Source of the DNA: Ferruginibacter sp.
GTDB lineage: Bacteria > Bacteroidota > Bacteroidia > Chitinophagales > Chitinophagaceae
NCBI GenBank assembly: GCA_019638525.1
Contig: JAHBTO010000009.1
Coordinates: 28,714 to 92,713, forward strand
DNA: 64,000 nt
Direction of reading: 5' to 3'
The notes beneath the pieces are model-generated. The model was given only the letters and a program-made list of their open reading frames with translations, had not been told where the DNA came from and ran no database searches. This document shows, in pieces, positions 53,160 to 61,446 of this stretch. Each line of letters starts with the position of its first letter. The stretch's first letter is position 1. Both the position numbers and the translations under genes were made by a program.

Positions 53160-53969
53160 ATGCACAAACTAAAATTGACCGCCCTGGCCCTGCTGGTAAT
53201 ATCAGCTTCTGCCTTTGCCCAGGACAGGTACTTTGCAAGAACCTACACTACCAACATTTTGCCAAAAGGAGCAATCGACATAGAATTCTGGCACACTTCC
53301 CGTATCGGGCATAGCGGCCAGTTCTTTCATGCGCAGGACCAAAGAATGGAACTTGAATTTGGCCTGGGGAAAAACCTGCAGACAGCTTTTTACTTCAATC
53401 GTTATCAAAAAAGATTTAGTGAATCAGCCGATGGTACTGCCGTATCAAATGAAATAGGTTTTAGCAATGAATGGAAATGGAAACTAAGCGACCCTTCAGC
53501 CAATAAAATCGGATTTGCACTATATGGCGAATGGGGGCTGAAGGGTGGAGATGAATTAGAATTGGAAACCAAACTGATTTTTGATAAAATAATCAACAAA
53601 AATATTTTTGCTTTAAATATAGTTTATGAATACGAAAAGGAATTTGAATGGGAGAAAGGTAAAGTAAAAAGCGATAGTTGGGAGCAACCTGTTGAATTTG
53701 ATTTGGCCTATCAGTACCTCATCAGGCCTTCCTTTGGCCTTGGTTTTGAGATCCGCAATCACAACGAAATTGCAAAAGATAATGGCTGGGAACATTCCGT
53801 TTTCTTTGGTGGCCCAACGCTGAATTTACGTAAGGGAAAATGGTTTGCCATTGTAAATTACTTACCGCAATGGGGCAATGTTCACAAAACGGAATTTGCT
53901 CCCTATTCAAAAGTCCTGGATGAACATGAAAGGACAGAAGCCAGGATAATTGTAGGTATATCATTATAG
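53160..53969 (+). CDS. Predicted outer-membrane beta-barrel protein of the metal locus
   Basis: 269 residues: signal peptide MHKLKLTALALLVISASAFAQ, then alternating strands rich in aromatic residues, with KGAIDIEFWHTSRIGHSGQF, LEFGLGKNLQTAFYFNRYQK and a final IIVGISL. Typical of the barrel proteins that open Bacteroidota copper/metal islands. Ends 6 nt before the cytochrome-like lipoprotein gene. Transport role not established. Confidence 0.65.
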   Translation: MHKLKLTALALLVISASAFAQDRYFARTYTTNILPKGAIDIEFWHTSRIGHSGQFFHAQDQRMELEFGLGKNLQTAFYFNRYQKRFSESADGTAVSNEIGFSNEWKWKLSDPSANKIGFALYGEWGLKGGDELELETKLIFDKIINKNIFALNIVYEYEKEFEWEKGKVKSDSWEQPVEFDLAYQYLIRPSFGLGFEIRNHNEIAKDNGWEHSVFFGGPTLNLRKGKWFAIVNYLPQWGNVHKTEFAPYSKVLDEHERTEARIIVGISL

Positions 53970-53975
53970 AAAAAT

Positions 53976-54290
53976 ATGAAACAACTGGTTACAATATTTG
54001 CACTGATCATATTTATTTCGGCTTGTACAACTACTCAGCATTTGCAGCCTGCAGATGCTGATTTGTTTTTGGCACAACAACGGATACCCGGCATTACGAT
54101 GACAGATTTGCAGAGAGGATATAAAATGTATTCCCTTAACTGCTCGGGCTGCCACCGTTTACATGATCCTGTAGAATATACCGCCGGCCAATGGAAACCC
54201 ATACTGGATAAAATGTTCGTGAAAGCCAGGCTTTCCGACGACAGGCAGAAACAACTCATCAGTAATTATCTTGTTGCCAAAAGCAAATAG
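53976..54290 (+). CDS. Small lipoprotein with one c-type heme motif
   Basis: 104 residues. Lipobox IIFISAC (Cys17). One CSGCH heme motif at 56-60 (MYSLNCSGCHRLHDP) with a following Met (KMFVKARLSDD), so probably a mono-heme cytochrome c. It lies directly after the outer-membrane protein gene. A periplasmic electron carrier or metal-linked redox protein; partner unknown. Confidence 0.78.
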   Translation: MKQLVTIFALIIFISACTTTQHLQPADADLFLAQQRIPGITMTDLQRGYKMYSLNCSGCHRLHDPVEYTAGQWKPILDKMFVKARLSDDRQKQLISNYLVAKSK

Positions 54291-54381
54291 TTAAAAATGA
54301 AATCCCCCAATTGGTCCAGGAATACTATATCATTAAACACAGATTCATTTTCATAAATTGCATGTCAATAACTGAATTTAA

Positions 54382-54942
54382 ATGAATCTCTACATAAAAA
54401 ACATGGTTTGCAACCGCTGCATCATGGTGGTAAAACAGGAACTGGAAGCACTGGGCCTGCAGCCGCTTCATGTTTCAATGGGAGAGGTAGAACTAAGCAA
54501 ACAACCATCTACAAAACATATGCAACAGCTCAACACCCGCCTGCTGCAATTGGGTTTTGAAATACTGGACGATCAGAAGCAAAAACAGATTGAAAAAATA
54601 AAAAGCCTGCTCATCAAAAAAGTACAGTCAGGCCAGGTGGAGGAGCATTTCAGCATTACAGCATTTTTGGGCAAAGCTCTGCATAAAGACTACAGCTATA
54701 TTTCCCGCCTGTTTTCCGAAGTGGAGGGAACAACGGTTGAGCAATACTTTATCCTGCAAAAAATTGAAAAAGTAAAAGAACTGCTTGTTTACGGCGAAGA
54801 GAACCTGAGTGAGATTTCATACCGTTTAGGGTACAGCAGTGTAGCCCATCTGTCGGCACAGTTTAAAAAAATTACCGGCTTTACCCCAAGCCAGTTTAAG
54901 AAATTAGGGGGTGCCCAAAGAAAACCGCTCGACGCTCTGTAA
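54382..54942 (+). CDS. AraC-type regulator with N-terminal metal-binding (HMA-like) domain
   Basis: 186 residues. HMA-like N terminus (1-65) with MVCNRC, CxxC at 10-13 as in copper chaperones, then AraC HTH helices (about 90-180): LGKALHKDYSYISRLFSEVE and LSEISYRLGYSSVAHLSAQFKK. The fused metal site suggests that it senses Cu+ or a similar metal and controls the efflux genes downstream. Confidence 0.82.
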   Translation: MNLYIKNMVCNRCIMVVKQELEALGLQPLHVSMGEVELSKQPSTKHMQQLNTRLLQLGFEILDDQKQKQIEKIKSLLIKKVQSGQVEEHFSITAFLGKALHKDYSYISRLFSEVEGTTVEQYFILQKIEKVKELLVYGEENLSEISYRLGYSSVAHLSAQFKKITGFTPSQFKKLGGAQRKPLDAL

Positions 54943-54944
54943 CT

Positions 54945-54977
54945 TTTGTTACGGATACTGATATAGTAATACCTTTG
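54945..54977 (+). promoter_or_regulatory. Promoter of the methyltransferase gene, abutting the start codon
   Basis: TTTG at 54945-54948, 21-nt spacer, TACCTTTG at 54970-54977: a consensus Bacteroidota promoter. Only 4 nt (CACT) precede the ATG at 54982, so the mRNA should be leaderless or nearly so. Confidence 0.65.
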
Positions 54978-54981
54978 CACT

Positions 54982-55605
54982 ATGCAGCAAAAACAACACT
55001 GGGAAAAAGTATTTGAAACAAAAGCAGATTCGGAGAAAAGCTGGTTTCAGCCTTATCCCGAAACTTCAGTAAAATTCATTAAGGAACTGAATATTCCCAA
55101 AGATGCAGCTATTATAGATGTTGGCGGCGGCGACAGTTACCTGGCCGATGCTTTATTGCAGGAAGGCTACCTGGATATTACTGTACTCGATATTTCGGCC
55201 AAAGCCCTGCAAAATGCACAAAAGCGATTAGGTAAAAATGCAGCTAAGGTGAAGTGGATTGAATCAGACGTATTACATTTTCATCCTTCCCAAAAATATG
55301 ATTGCTGGCACGACAGGGCTGTATTTCACTTTGTAACCGGCAACAAAGAGATAAACGCTTATAAAAAACAAATTGCGGATTCAGTTACCGAAGAAGGAAA
55401 ACTGATAGTGGGTACTTTTTCCGAAAAAGGTCCTGAGAAATGCAGTGGCCTTCCGGTTCACCGCTATTCAAAGCAGCAGCTAACCTATGCCTTGTCAACT
55501 AATTTCCGGAAAATTAAATGTATTGAAGAAATACATCAAACACCTTTTAAAACTACACAGTCATTTACATTTTGCAGTTTTCAAAAAAAGAAGAAAGCTG
55601 TTTAG
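54982..55605 (+). CDS. Class I SAM-dependent methyltransferase
   Basis: 207 residues. SAM site IIDVGGGDSYLADALL (motif I), ITVLDISAKALQNAQKRLG (acidic loop) and WIESDVLHF. The N terminus WEKVFETKADSEKSWFQPYP is common to small Bacteroidota methyltransferases found beside metal-resistance genes. Substrate unknown; no in-frame ATG alternative is close to the promoter. Confidence 0.85.
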   Translation: MQQKQHWEKVFETKADSEKSWFQPYPETSVKFIKELNIPKDAAIIDVGGGDSYLADALLQEGYLDITVLDISAKALQNAQKRLGKNAAKVKWIESDVLHFHPSQKYDCWHDRAVFHFVTGNKEINAYKKQIADSVTEEGKLIVGTFSEKGPEKCSGLPVHRYSKQQLTYALSTNFRKIKCIEEIHQTPFKTTQSFTFCSFQKKKKAV

Positions 55606-55680
55606 TTATAAATCATTTCCATAATTCTGTAACGGCCTGCCGCATCTACGTCGGAACTTTGTGTCATTAAATGATGATCA

Positions 55681-56418
55681 ATGACACATACCTATAAAGT
55701 TTCCGGAATGACCTGTACAGGTTGCCAGGCAAAAGTGCAAAGCATTTTAACAAAAGTAAAGTCAGTAAGCAATGTTGAAATTGACTTGGCAAAAGGTGAA
55801 GCCACTATACAGATGGATAAACATATTGCCACATCTGCATTACAGGATGCACTGAAAGATTATCCAAAATACAAGTTGTCCGAAATTGCTGTGCAACACT
55901 CACCGGTTTTTTTAGAAGAATCGGAAGAAGCCAAAACATGGTTAGCTACTTACAAACCCATCCTGTTAATATTTGCATTTATTACCGGCATAACCTTGTT
56001 GAACGAATGGGTAACCGGTGATTTTTTGTGGATGCGCTGGATGAGTAATTTTATGGCCGGGTTCTTTTTAGTGTTCTCTTTTTTTAAGCTGCTGAATTTA
56101 AAAGGCTTTGCAGAAAGCTACTCCATGTATGATGTTGTAGCAAAAAAATGGAGCGGCTGGGGTGATGTTTATGCTTTTGTTGAGCTGGCATTGGGTATTG
56201 CCTTTCTTACAGGGTTTAACCCCATCTTTACCAATAGCATTACCTTTGTAGTAATGTCAGTAAGCATTATTGGTGTGCTGCAGAGTGTTTTCAATAAGCG
56301 TAAAATTAAATGTGCCTGCCTGGGTGATGTATTTAATTTACCGATGAGCACCATTACCATTATTGAAGATGCACTGATGATTGGCATGAGTGCTGTTATG
56401 TTATTAACTATGTTATGA
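55681..56418 (+). CDS. Metal-binding HMA domain fused to MauE/DoxX-like membrane domain
   Basis: 245 residues. HMA domain 1-68 with GMTCTGC (Cys12, Cys15), then four TM helices (about 97-245). The last cytosolic loop has RKIKCACLGDVFNLP, a second Cys pair typical of this fusion. Probably moves or hands over copper, mercury or a similar ion at the inner membrane. A GAACTTTG box upstream is one mismatch from the -7 consensus. Confidence 0.82.
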   Translation: MTHTYKVSGMTCTGCQAKVQSILTKVKSVSNVEIDLAKGEATIQMDKHIATSALQDALKDYPKYKLSEIAVQHSPVFLEESEEAKTWLATYKPILLIFAFITGITLLNEWVTGDFLWMRWMSNFMAGFFLVFSFFKLLNLKGFAESYSMYDVVAKKWSGWGDVYAFVELALGIAFLTGFNPIFTNSITFVVMSVSIIGVLQSVFNKRKIKCACLGDVFNLPMSTITIIEDALMIGMSAVMLLTML

Positions 56419-56565
56419 TGAATGTCTTTAAACCGATAGGGCAATTTTTCTGGAAAGCATTTAAATTCCTTTTTGTACGTAAAAAAGATTGTTGCAGGTA
56501 GGTAATAAGTCATTTAAGTATAAACAGATAGCAGAATTATGTAAGAATCCTCAAAATAAATGTTA

Positions 56566-56573
56566 TACTTTTG
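56566..56573 (+). promoter_or_regulatory. -7 promoter box of the HYC_CC_PP gene
   Basis: TACTTTTG, a perfect TAnnTTTG, 14 nt before the ATG at 56588. No convincing -33 element; marks the likely transcription start of the metal-efflux operon that follows. Confidence 0.45.
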
Positions 56574-56587
56574 TAGTAATCTATAAC

Positions 56588-56986
56588 ATGAAAAAGTTCA
56601 TCACAGCCATATTAGCCGTTTTGTATCTGGGCACTTCTTCAGGTGCAACGGTACACATGCATTATTGCATGGGCAAGCTGGCCGATTGGGGGCTTGGACA
56701 CAATAAATCCAAAACCTGCGGTAAATGTGGGATGGAAAAAAGCAACGAAAAGGATAATGGCTGCTGCAAGGATGAACACAAGTTTTTAAAAGACTATTCG
56801 GCACAAAAGTCAACTGAAAGCAACCTGCAGCTCATGCAGTTGATGGCAACGGCTTTACCTTCTGCTTATATTCAATTACCCGAATTGGCATTGCCTTCAT
56901 TAACTGAAGAAAGCCCCAACAGCAATGCCCCTCCCCGAACGCCAGCCGTTCCGGTTTACATCCGCAACTGCGTTTTTCGTATTTAA
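56588..56986 (+). CDS. HYC_CC_PP family cysteine/histidine-rich exported protein
   Basis: 132 residues from the ATG at 56588, which starts a signal peptide (MKKFITAILAVLYLGTSSGA). HYCMGKLADWG supplies HYC, TCGKCGMEKS and NGCCKDEHKF the CC, and the Pro-rich tail (PPRTPAVPVY) the PP of the family name. It is found with CusCBA-type operons in Bacteroidota; presumably binds Cu or Ag in the periplasm. Confidence 0.85.
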   Translation: MKKFITAILAVLYLGTSSGATVHMHYCMGKLADWGLGHNKSKTCGKCGMEKSNEKDNGCCKDEHKFLKDYSAQKSTESNLQLMQLMATALPSAYIQLPELALPSLTEESPNSNAPPRTPAVPVYIRNCVFRI

Positions 56987-57087
56987 TAGTTTTCCCTCTT
57001 GTTGAGCCAGGCAAATGATTTGCCGGGCTAAAGGCATTTCTGTATGCCATCAATTATTCAATTTTTACACAATTAAATCTTTTTAAA

Positions 57088-57543
57088 ATGAAAGCAATTA
57101 AAATGCTGATGATGGCAGCGTTAACCATCGTTTCTTTTTCCCTGTTTGCCCAGGACAGCACCAAGCAAAAAACAAAAGCACCCAAACAAAAAATGGAGAT
57201 GATGAAATACAGTTGTCCCATGCACCCGGATGTAACAGGCAAAAAGCCGGGCAAATGCACAAAATGCGGAATGGATATGACCAAATCCAAAAAAGAACAG
57301 ATGAAAATGGAAGTGATGAAAATGTACACTTGTCCCATGCATCCCGATGTAACCAGTGATAAGCCGGGCAAATGTTCCAAATGCGGTATGGATCTGAAAG
57401 AAAAGGAGCAGGCAACTGTTGCATATAGCTGCCCCATGAAATGCGAAGGCGATAAAACCTACGATAAACCGGGAACTTGCCCTAAATGTGGTATGGCTTT
57501 AAAAGAACAAAAAAAAGACGACCATTCCAATCACAAACATTAA
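57088..57543 (+). CDS. Periplasmic protein with three tandem heavy-metal-binding (HMBD) repeats
   Basis: 151 residues. Signal peptide, then three HMBD modules: YSCPMHPDVTGKKPGKCTKC, YTCPMHPDVTSDKPGKCSKC and YSCPMKCEGDKTYDKPGTCP, each ending CGM. The Cys-Pro-Met-His plus CxxCGM pattern is the metal site also found in the CusB gene at 62703. A metal store or chaperone for the efflux pump. Confidence 0.88.
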   Translation: MKAIKMLMMAALTIVSFSLFAQDSTKQKTKAPKQKMEMMKYSCPMHPDVTGKKPGKCTKCGMDMTKSKKEQMKMEVMKMYTCPMHPDVTSDKPGKCSKCGMDLKEKEQATVAYSCPMKCEGDKTYDKPGTCPKCGMALKEQKKDDHSNHKH

Positions 57544-57561
57544 TCAACTAAAAATAAAGAA

Positions 57562-58179
57562 ATGAAAAAGACAATTCTTATTATATCAGCAATCACTGCC
57601 ATTGCCGTGATTTCCTGCAACAGCAATAGTTCTGACAAAGAAAGTAATACGGGTATGAACCATGACAGTATGCCAATGCCTATGCAGCAAAATACCCAAC
57701 CTGATAAGGATATTAAAATGGTAGCAACAACATTTACTTCCGTTGAACCGGCAGTAGCATCTTACATAAAAACATTGGTAACGGAGTATCTCTCAGTAAA
57801 GAATGCCCTTATAAACAGCAATGAGGCAGAAGCTGCAACAGCTTCCGGTAAAATGTATGAAGCCATGAAAGGTTTTGATAAATCATTGCTGAGCGCCGAT
57901 CAGAAAAAAATATATGATGATATTGAATCTGACCTGAAAGAACATGCAGAGCATATTTCTAAAAGTAAAATTGACCACCAGCGAGAACATTTTGCCACAA
58001 TGAGTAAAGACATGTATGACCTGGTAAAAGCGTTTGGAGCCGGTATGACGCTATACCATGATCATTGCCCCATGTACAACGATGGTTCCATGTGGCTGAG
58101 TGAAACCAAAGACATCAAAAATCCTTTTTACGGGGATAAGATGATGACCTGCGGCAGTGTGGAAGAAATGATGAAATAA
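57562..58179 (+). CDS. DUF3347 metal-associated lipoprotein
   Basis: 205 residues. Lipobox TAIAVISC (Cys19) and a His/Met-rich N-terminal stretch (MNHDSMPMPM), then a helical DUF3347 domain: VASYIKTLVTEYLSVKNALI, HAEHISKSKIDHQREHFATM and YHDHCPMYNDGSMWLSETKD. The His-rich loops are suited to metal binding. 18 nt after the HMBD gene and 22 nt before CusA, so one operon. Confidence 0.88.
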   Translation: MKKTILIISAITAIAVISCNSNSSDKESNTGMNHDSMPMPMQQNTQPDKDIKMVATTFTSVEPAVASYIKTLVTEYLSVKNALINSNEAEAATASGKMYEAMKGFDKSLLSADQKKIYDDIESDLKEHAEHISKSKIDHQREHFATMSKDMYDLVKAFGAGMTLYHDHCPMYNDGSMWLSETKDIKNPFYGDKMMTCGSVEEMMK

Positions 58180-58201
58180 ATCACAAGCCAAAAATTTTGT
58201 T

Positions 58202-59485
58202 ATGATACCTAAAATAATTTCCTGGTCACTAAAAAACCGCTATATCGTTTTATTGCTTGCGGCAGGGTTGTTTGTGTGGGGTATTTTAAATATCAAGAAA
58301 AACCCCATTGATGCCATACCTGACCTCAGCGAAAACCAGGTCATCGTCTTTACTGAATGGATGGGCCGTGGGCCGCAGATCATGGAAGACCAGGTTACCT
58401 ATCCCCTTGTAAGCAACTTACAGGGCATTCCCAAAGTGAAAAACATCAGGGGCACTTCCATGTTCGGGATGAGTTTTGTGTATGTGATTTTTGAAGATGA
58501 TGTGGATGTGTACTGGGCAAGAACAAGAGTACTGGAAAGGCTGAATTATGCACAGCGCTTACTGCCTAATGGAGTTACTCCCACACTTGGCCCCGATGGG
58601 ACCGGCGTTGGTCATGTATTCTGGTACACATTGGATACTAAAAATCTTGACCTCGGGGAACAAAGGGCATTGCAGGACTGGTATGTAAAACTGGCTTTGC
58701 AAACGGTACCCGGTGTGGCAGAAGTGGCATCCTTTGGCGGATTTGAAAAGCAATATCAATTGGTGGTTGATCCGGTGAAACTGCAGTTCTATAATATCAG
58801 CCTGATGGATGTGATGAACAAAGTAAAAGCAAGTAACAATGATGTGGGCGGACGCAAGTTTGAAATGAGTGATATGGCCTATATCATCCGGGGACTTGGT
58901 TATATAAAAAACAAAGATGACCTGGAAGCTGTAGCAGTCGGTAATTACAACGGTATTCCTGTTAGGGTAAAAGACATTGGCACAGTGCAAATGGGTGGTG
59001 ACCTGCGTTTGGGCATTTTTGATGAGAATGGTGAAGGTGAAGTAGTAGGTGGCATTGTAGTGATGCGTTACGGCGAAAATGCCGATAAAGTAATCAATGC
59101 TGTTAAAGAGAAAATGAAAGATGTACAGAAAGGTTTGCCGGAAGGAGTCTCTTTTAAAACTGCCTACGACCGAAGTGAACTGATTGAAGCCGCTATCGGT
59201 AACATCAAAGTAAAACTGGTGGAAGAAATGGCGGTTGTAGCACTTATTGTTATCATCTTCCTGTTTCACTGGCGCAGTGCATTAAGCATCATCATTCAGA
59301 TTCCCATAACCATTGCTATCAGTTTTATCCTGTTGAATATGTTTGGCATTTCTTCCAACATTATGTCGCTTACCGGTATTGCATTGGCCATCGGGGTAAT
59401 TGTCGATAATGGGATCATCATGAGTGAAAATGCCTACCGGCATTTATCGGATTATCAAAATAAACCACCCCAAAATATTCAATGA
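58202..59485 (+). CDS. cusA: Heavy-metal efflux RND transporter (CusA-like), N-terminal part
   Basis: 427 residues carrying TM1, the first porter/docking domains and TM2-4. Blocks: KKNPIDAIPDLSENQVIVFT, YPLVSNLQGIPKVKNIRGTS, FGMSFVYVIFEDDVD, and the proton-relay helix IALAIGVIVDNGIIMSENAYRHL. The frame stops just after TM4 in the loop where the second gene begins (ATGA overlap at 59482). CusA-type proteins are normally one chain of about 1,040 residues, so this is a split or frameshifted gene. Confidence 0.85.
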   Translation: MIPKIISWSLKNRYIVLLLAAGLFVWGILNIKKNPIDAIPDLSENQVIVFTEWMGRGPQIMEDQVTYPLVSNLQGIPKVKNIRGTSMFGMSFVYVIFEDDVDVYWARTRVLERLNYAQRLLPNGVTPTLGPDGTGVGHVFWYTLDTKNLDLGEQRALQDWYVKLALQTVPGVAEVASFGGFEKQYQLVVDPVKLQFYNISLMDVMNKVKASNNDVGGRKFEMSDMAYIIRGLGYIKNKDDLEAVAVGNYNGIPVRVKDIGTVQMGGDLRLGIFDENGEGEVVGGIVVMRYGENADKVINAVKEKMKDVQKGLPEGVSFKTAYDRSELIEAAIGNIKVKLVEEMAVVALIVIIFLFHWRSALSIIIQIPITIAISFILLNMFGISSNIMSLTGIALAIGVIVDNGIIMSENAYRHLSDYQNKPPQNIQ

Positions 59486-61425
59486 TGAAAAAGCTTTTTA
59501 ATAAACTCAAACGCAAGTCCATCTACAACCGGATTCCCGAATTGGAGAGAATGCGGCTGATTGAAAAAGCCAGCATACAGGTATCAAGGGGTGTGTTTTT
59601 TTCCACCATTATTATTATTACTTCTTTTTTGCCTGTGTTTTTATTAACCGGGCAGGAAGGAAAACTTTTTCACCCATTGGCCTTCACCAAAACATTTATC
59701 ATGGCGGTAGATGCATTGCTGGTGATCACTTTAGCTCCCGTTTTAATTTCCTTTTTTCTGAAAGGGCGTTTCAGGCCCGAAACCAAAAACCCGGTAAACC
59801 GCATATTGGAAAAAATATACGAACCGGTCATCCGTACCTGTATCAAATGGCGGAAAACAACACTGGCTGTAAACATCATTGCATTGGCCATCAGCATACC
59901 CATGCTGATGAGCCTGGGTAAGGAATTTATGCCACCGCTGGATGAAGGCTCTATTTTATTCATGCCGGTTACACTGCCCGATGTTAGCAATAGCGAGGCA
60001 AAACGCATTTTACAGGTGCAGGATAAGCTCATTAAATCTGTACCGGAAGTAAAAAATGTTTTGGGCAAGGCAGGAAGGGCAAATACGGCTACTGATAATT
60101 CTCCCATCAGCATGATTGAAACCATTGTACTGCTGAAACCCCGGTCTGAATGGAGAAAAGGAATGAGCAAGAACGATATCATCAACGAACTCAACGCCAA
60201 GTTGCAGATACCCGGTGTTACCAATGGATGGACACAGCCCATTATTAACCGTATCAATATGCTGTCCACCGGTATCCGTACCGATGTAGGGGTAAAAGTA
60301 TATGGTCAAAATCTCGATACCATTTATGCCTTTGCAGAAAAAGTAAAAAAAGAACTCGAAGGCATTGACGGTGTTAAAGATTTGTATGTAGAACCTATTA
60401 CCGGTGGAAAATACATTGACATCATTGTAAAGCGGGATGAAATAAGCCGCTACGGTTTAACCGTGGATGATGTGAATAGTGTGGTGGAAATAGCATTGGG
60501 CGGAATGCGGTTAACTACAACCGTGGAAGGCAGACAGCGTTTTTCCGTGAATGCAAGGTTTGGCCAGGATTTCAGAAACAACCTGGAGTCCTTAAAACGA
60601 TTGCAGGTGCAAACCATGAAGTTTGGCCCTGTACCCCTGGAAGCCGTTGCTGATGTAAAAATTACTGAAGGTCCGCCCATGATCAATTCAGAAAACGCCA
60701 TGCTGAGGGGAACAGTGTTGTTTAATGTACGGGAAAGGGATTTAGGCGGTACGGTGAATGAGGCTAAGGAAAAACTGGATAAGATGATTACCAAATTGCC
60801 CAAAGGTTATTTTTTAGAATGGAGCGGCCAGTATGAAAACCTTATCCGTAGCGAAAGAACATTGAAAATGATTTTACCCGTTGTGCTGTTGATTATTTTC
60901 CTGTCCATGTATTTCGCTTTCCGCAATGCAAGAGAAGCCTTTCTGAGTTTGATCTCCATTCCGTTTGCATTAATTGGCGGAGCCGTCATGATTTATTTCT
61001 GGGGTGTGAATTTATCAGTTGCCGTGGCGGTAGGTTTTATCGCCTTGTTTGGTTTGGCAGTGGAAACAGGTATTGTGATGGTGATTTACCTAAATGATGC
61101 CATGCAGCAACTGGTAGCATTAAAAGGAAATTCAAAAGACACCATCACCAGAGCCGATTTAAGGGAATATGTAATTGCAGGTGCAGCAAAAAGATTGAGG
61201 CCCAAGTTAATGACGGTATGTGTTTCCCTGTTTGCGCTGATACCTATTTTATGGAGTCACGGTGTGGGTAGTGATGTGATGAAGCCGATTGTATTACCAA
61301 TGGTTGGAGGCGTATTAACTTCTGCAACACATATCCTGCTGGTAACTCCATTGATATTTTTAATGGCAAAGGAATACGAATTAAGAAAACACGGAAAAAT
61401 TGAAGTGCTGGAAACAAAACACTAA
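59482..61425 (+). CDS. cusA: Heavy-metal efflux RND transporter (CusA-like), C-terminal part
   Basis: 647 residues. After a basic stretch (MMKKLFNKLKRKSIYNRIPE) it resumes CusA homology exactly where the first part stops: LIEKASIQVSRGVFFSTIII, SFLPVFLLTGQEGKLFHPLA, then the second docking/porter domains and TM7-12 with LAVETGIVMVIYLNDAM. The ATG overlaps the upstream stop (ATGA), one nt frame back. The two ORFs together cover all the domains. Two polypeptides by coupled translation, or one gene with a -1 indel near 59480. Confidence 0.82.
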   Translation: MMKKLFNKLKRKSIYNRIPELERMRLIEKASIQVSRGVFFSTIIIITSFLPVFLLTGQEGKLFHPLAFTKTFIMAVDALLVITLAPVLISFFLKGRFRPETKNPVNRILEKIYEPVIRTCIKWRKTTLAVNIIALAISIPMLMSLGKEFMPPLDEGSILFMPVTLPDVSNSEAKRILQVQDKLIKSVPEVKNVLGKAGRANTATDNSPISMIETIVLLKPRSEWRKGMSKNDIINELNAKLQIPGVTNGWTQPIINRINMLSTGIRTDVGVKVYGQNLDTIYAFAEKVKKELEGIDGVKDLYVEPITGGKYIDIIVKRDEISRYGLTVDDVNSVVEIALGGMRLTTTVEGRQRFSVNARFGQDFRNNLESLKRLQVQTMKFGPVPLEAVADVKITEGPPMINSENAMLRGTVLFNVRERDLGGTVNEAKEKLDKMITKLPKGYFLEWSGQYENLIRSERTLKMILPVVLLIIFLSMYFAFRNAREAFLSLISIPFALIGGAVMIYFWGVNLSVAVAVGFIALFGLAVETGIVMVIYLNDAMQQLVALKGNSKDTITRADLREYVIAGAAKRLRPKLMTVCVSLFALIPILWSHGVGSDVMKPIVLPMVGGVLTSATHILLVTPLIFLMAKEYELRKHGKIEVLETKH

Positions 61426-61446
61426 GCATATTAAAAAGTAAAGAAT

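Noticed and set aside
59470..59490. Programmed -1 frameshifting to join the two CusA ORFs
   Set aside because: No X-XXY-YYZ slippery heptamer in the right frame was found near the overlap; an indel or coupled re-initiation is simpler.
59670..60269. Long antisense open frame (199 codons) opposite the CusA gene
   Set aside because: The sense strand encodes a clear RND transporter; the antisense frame has no family features and is a codon-bias shadow.
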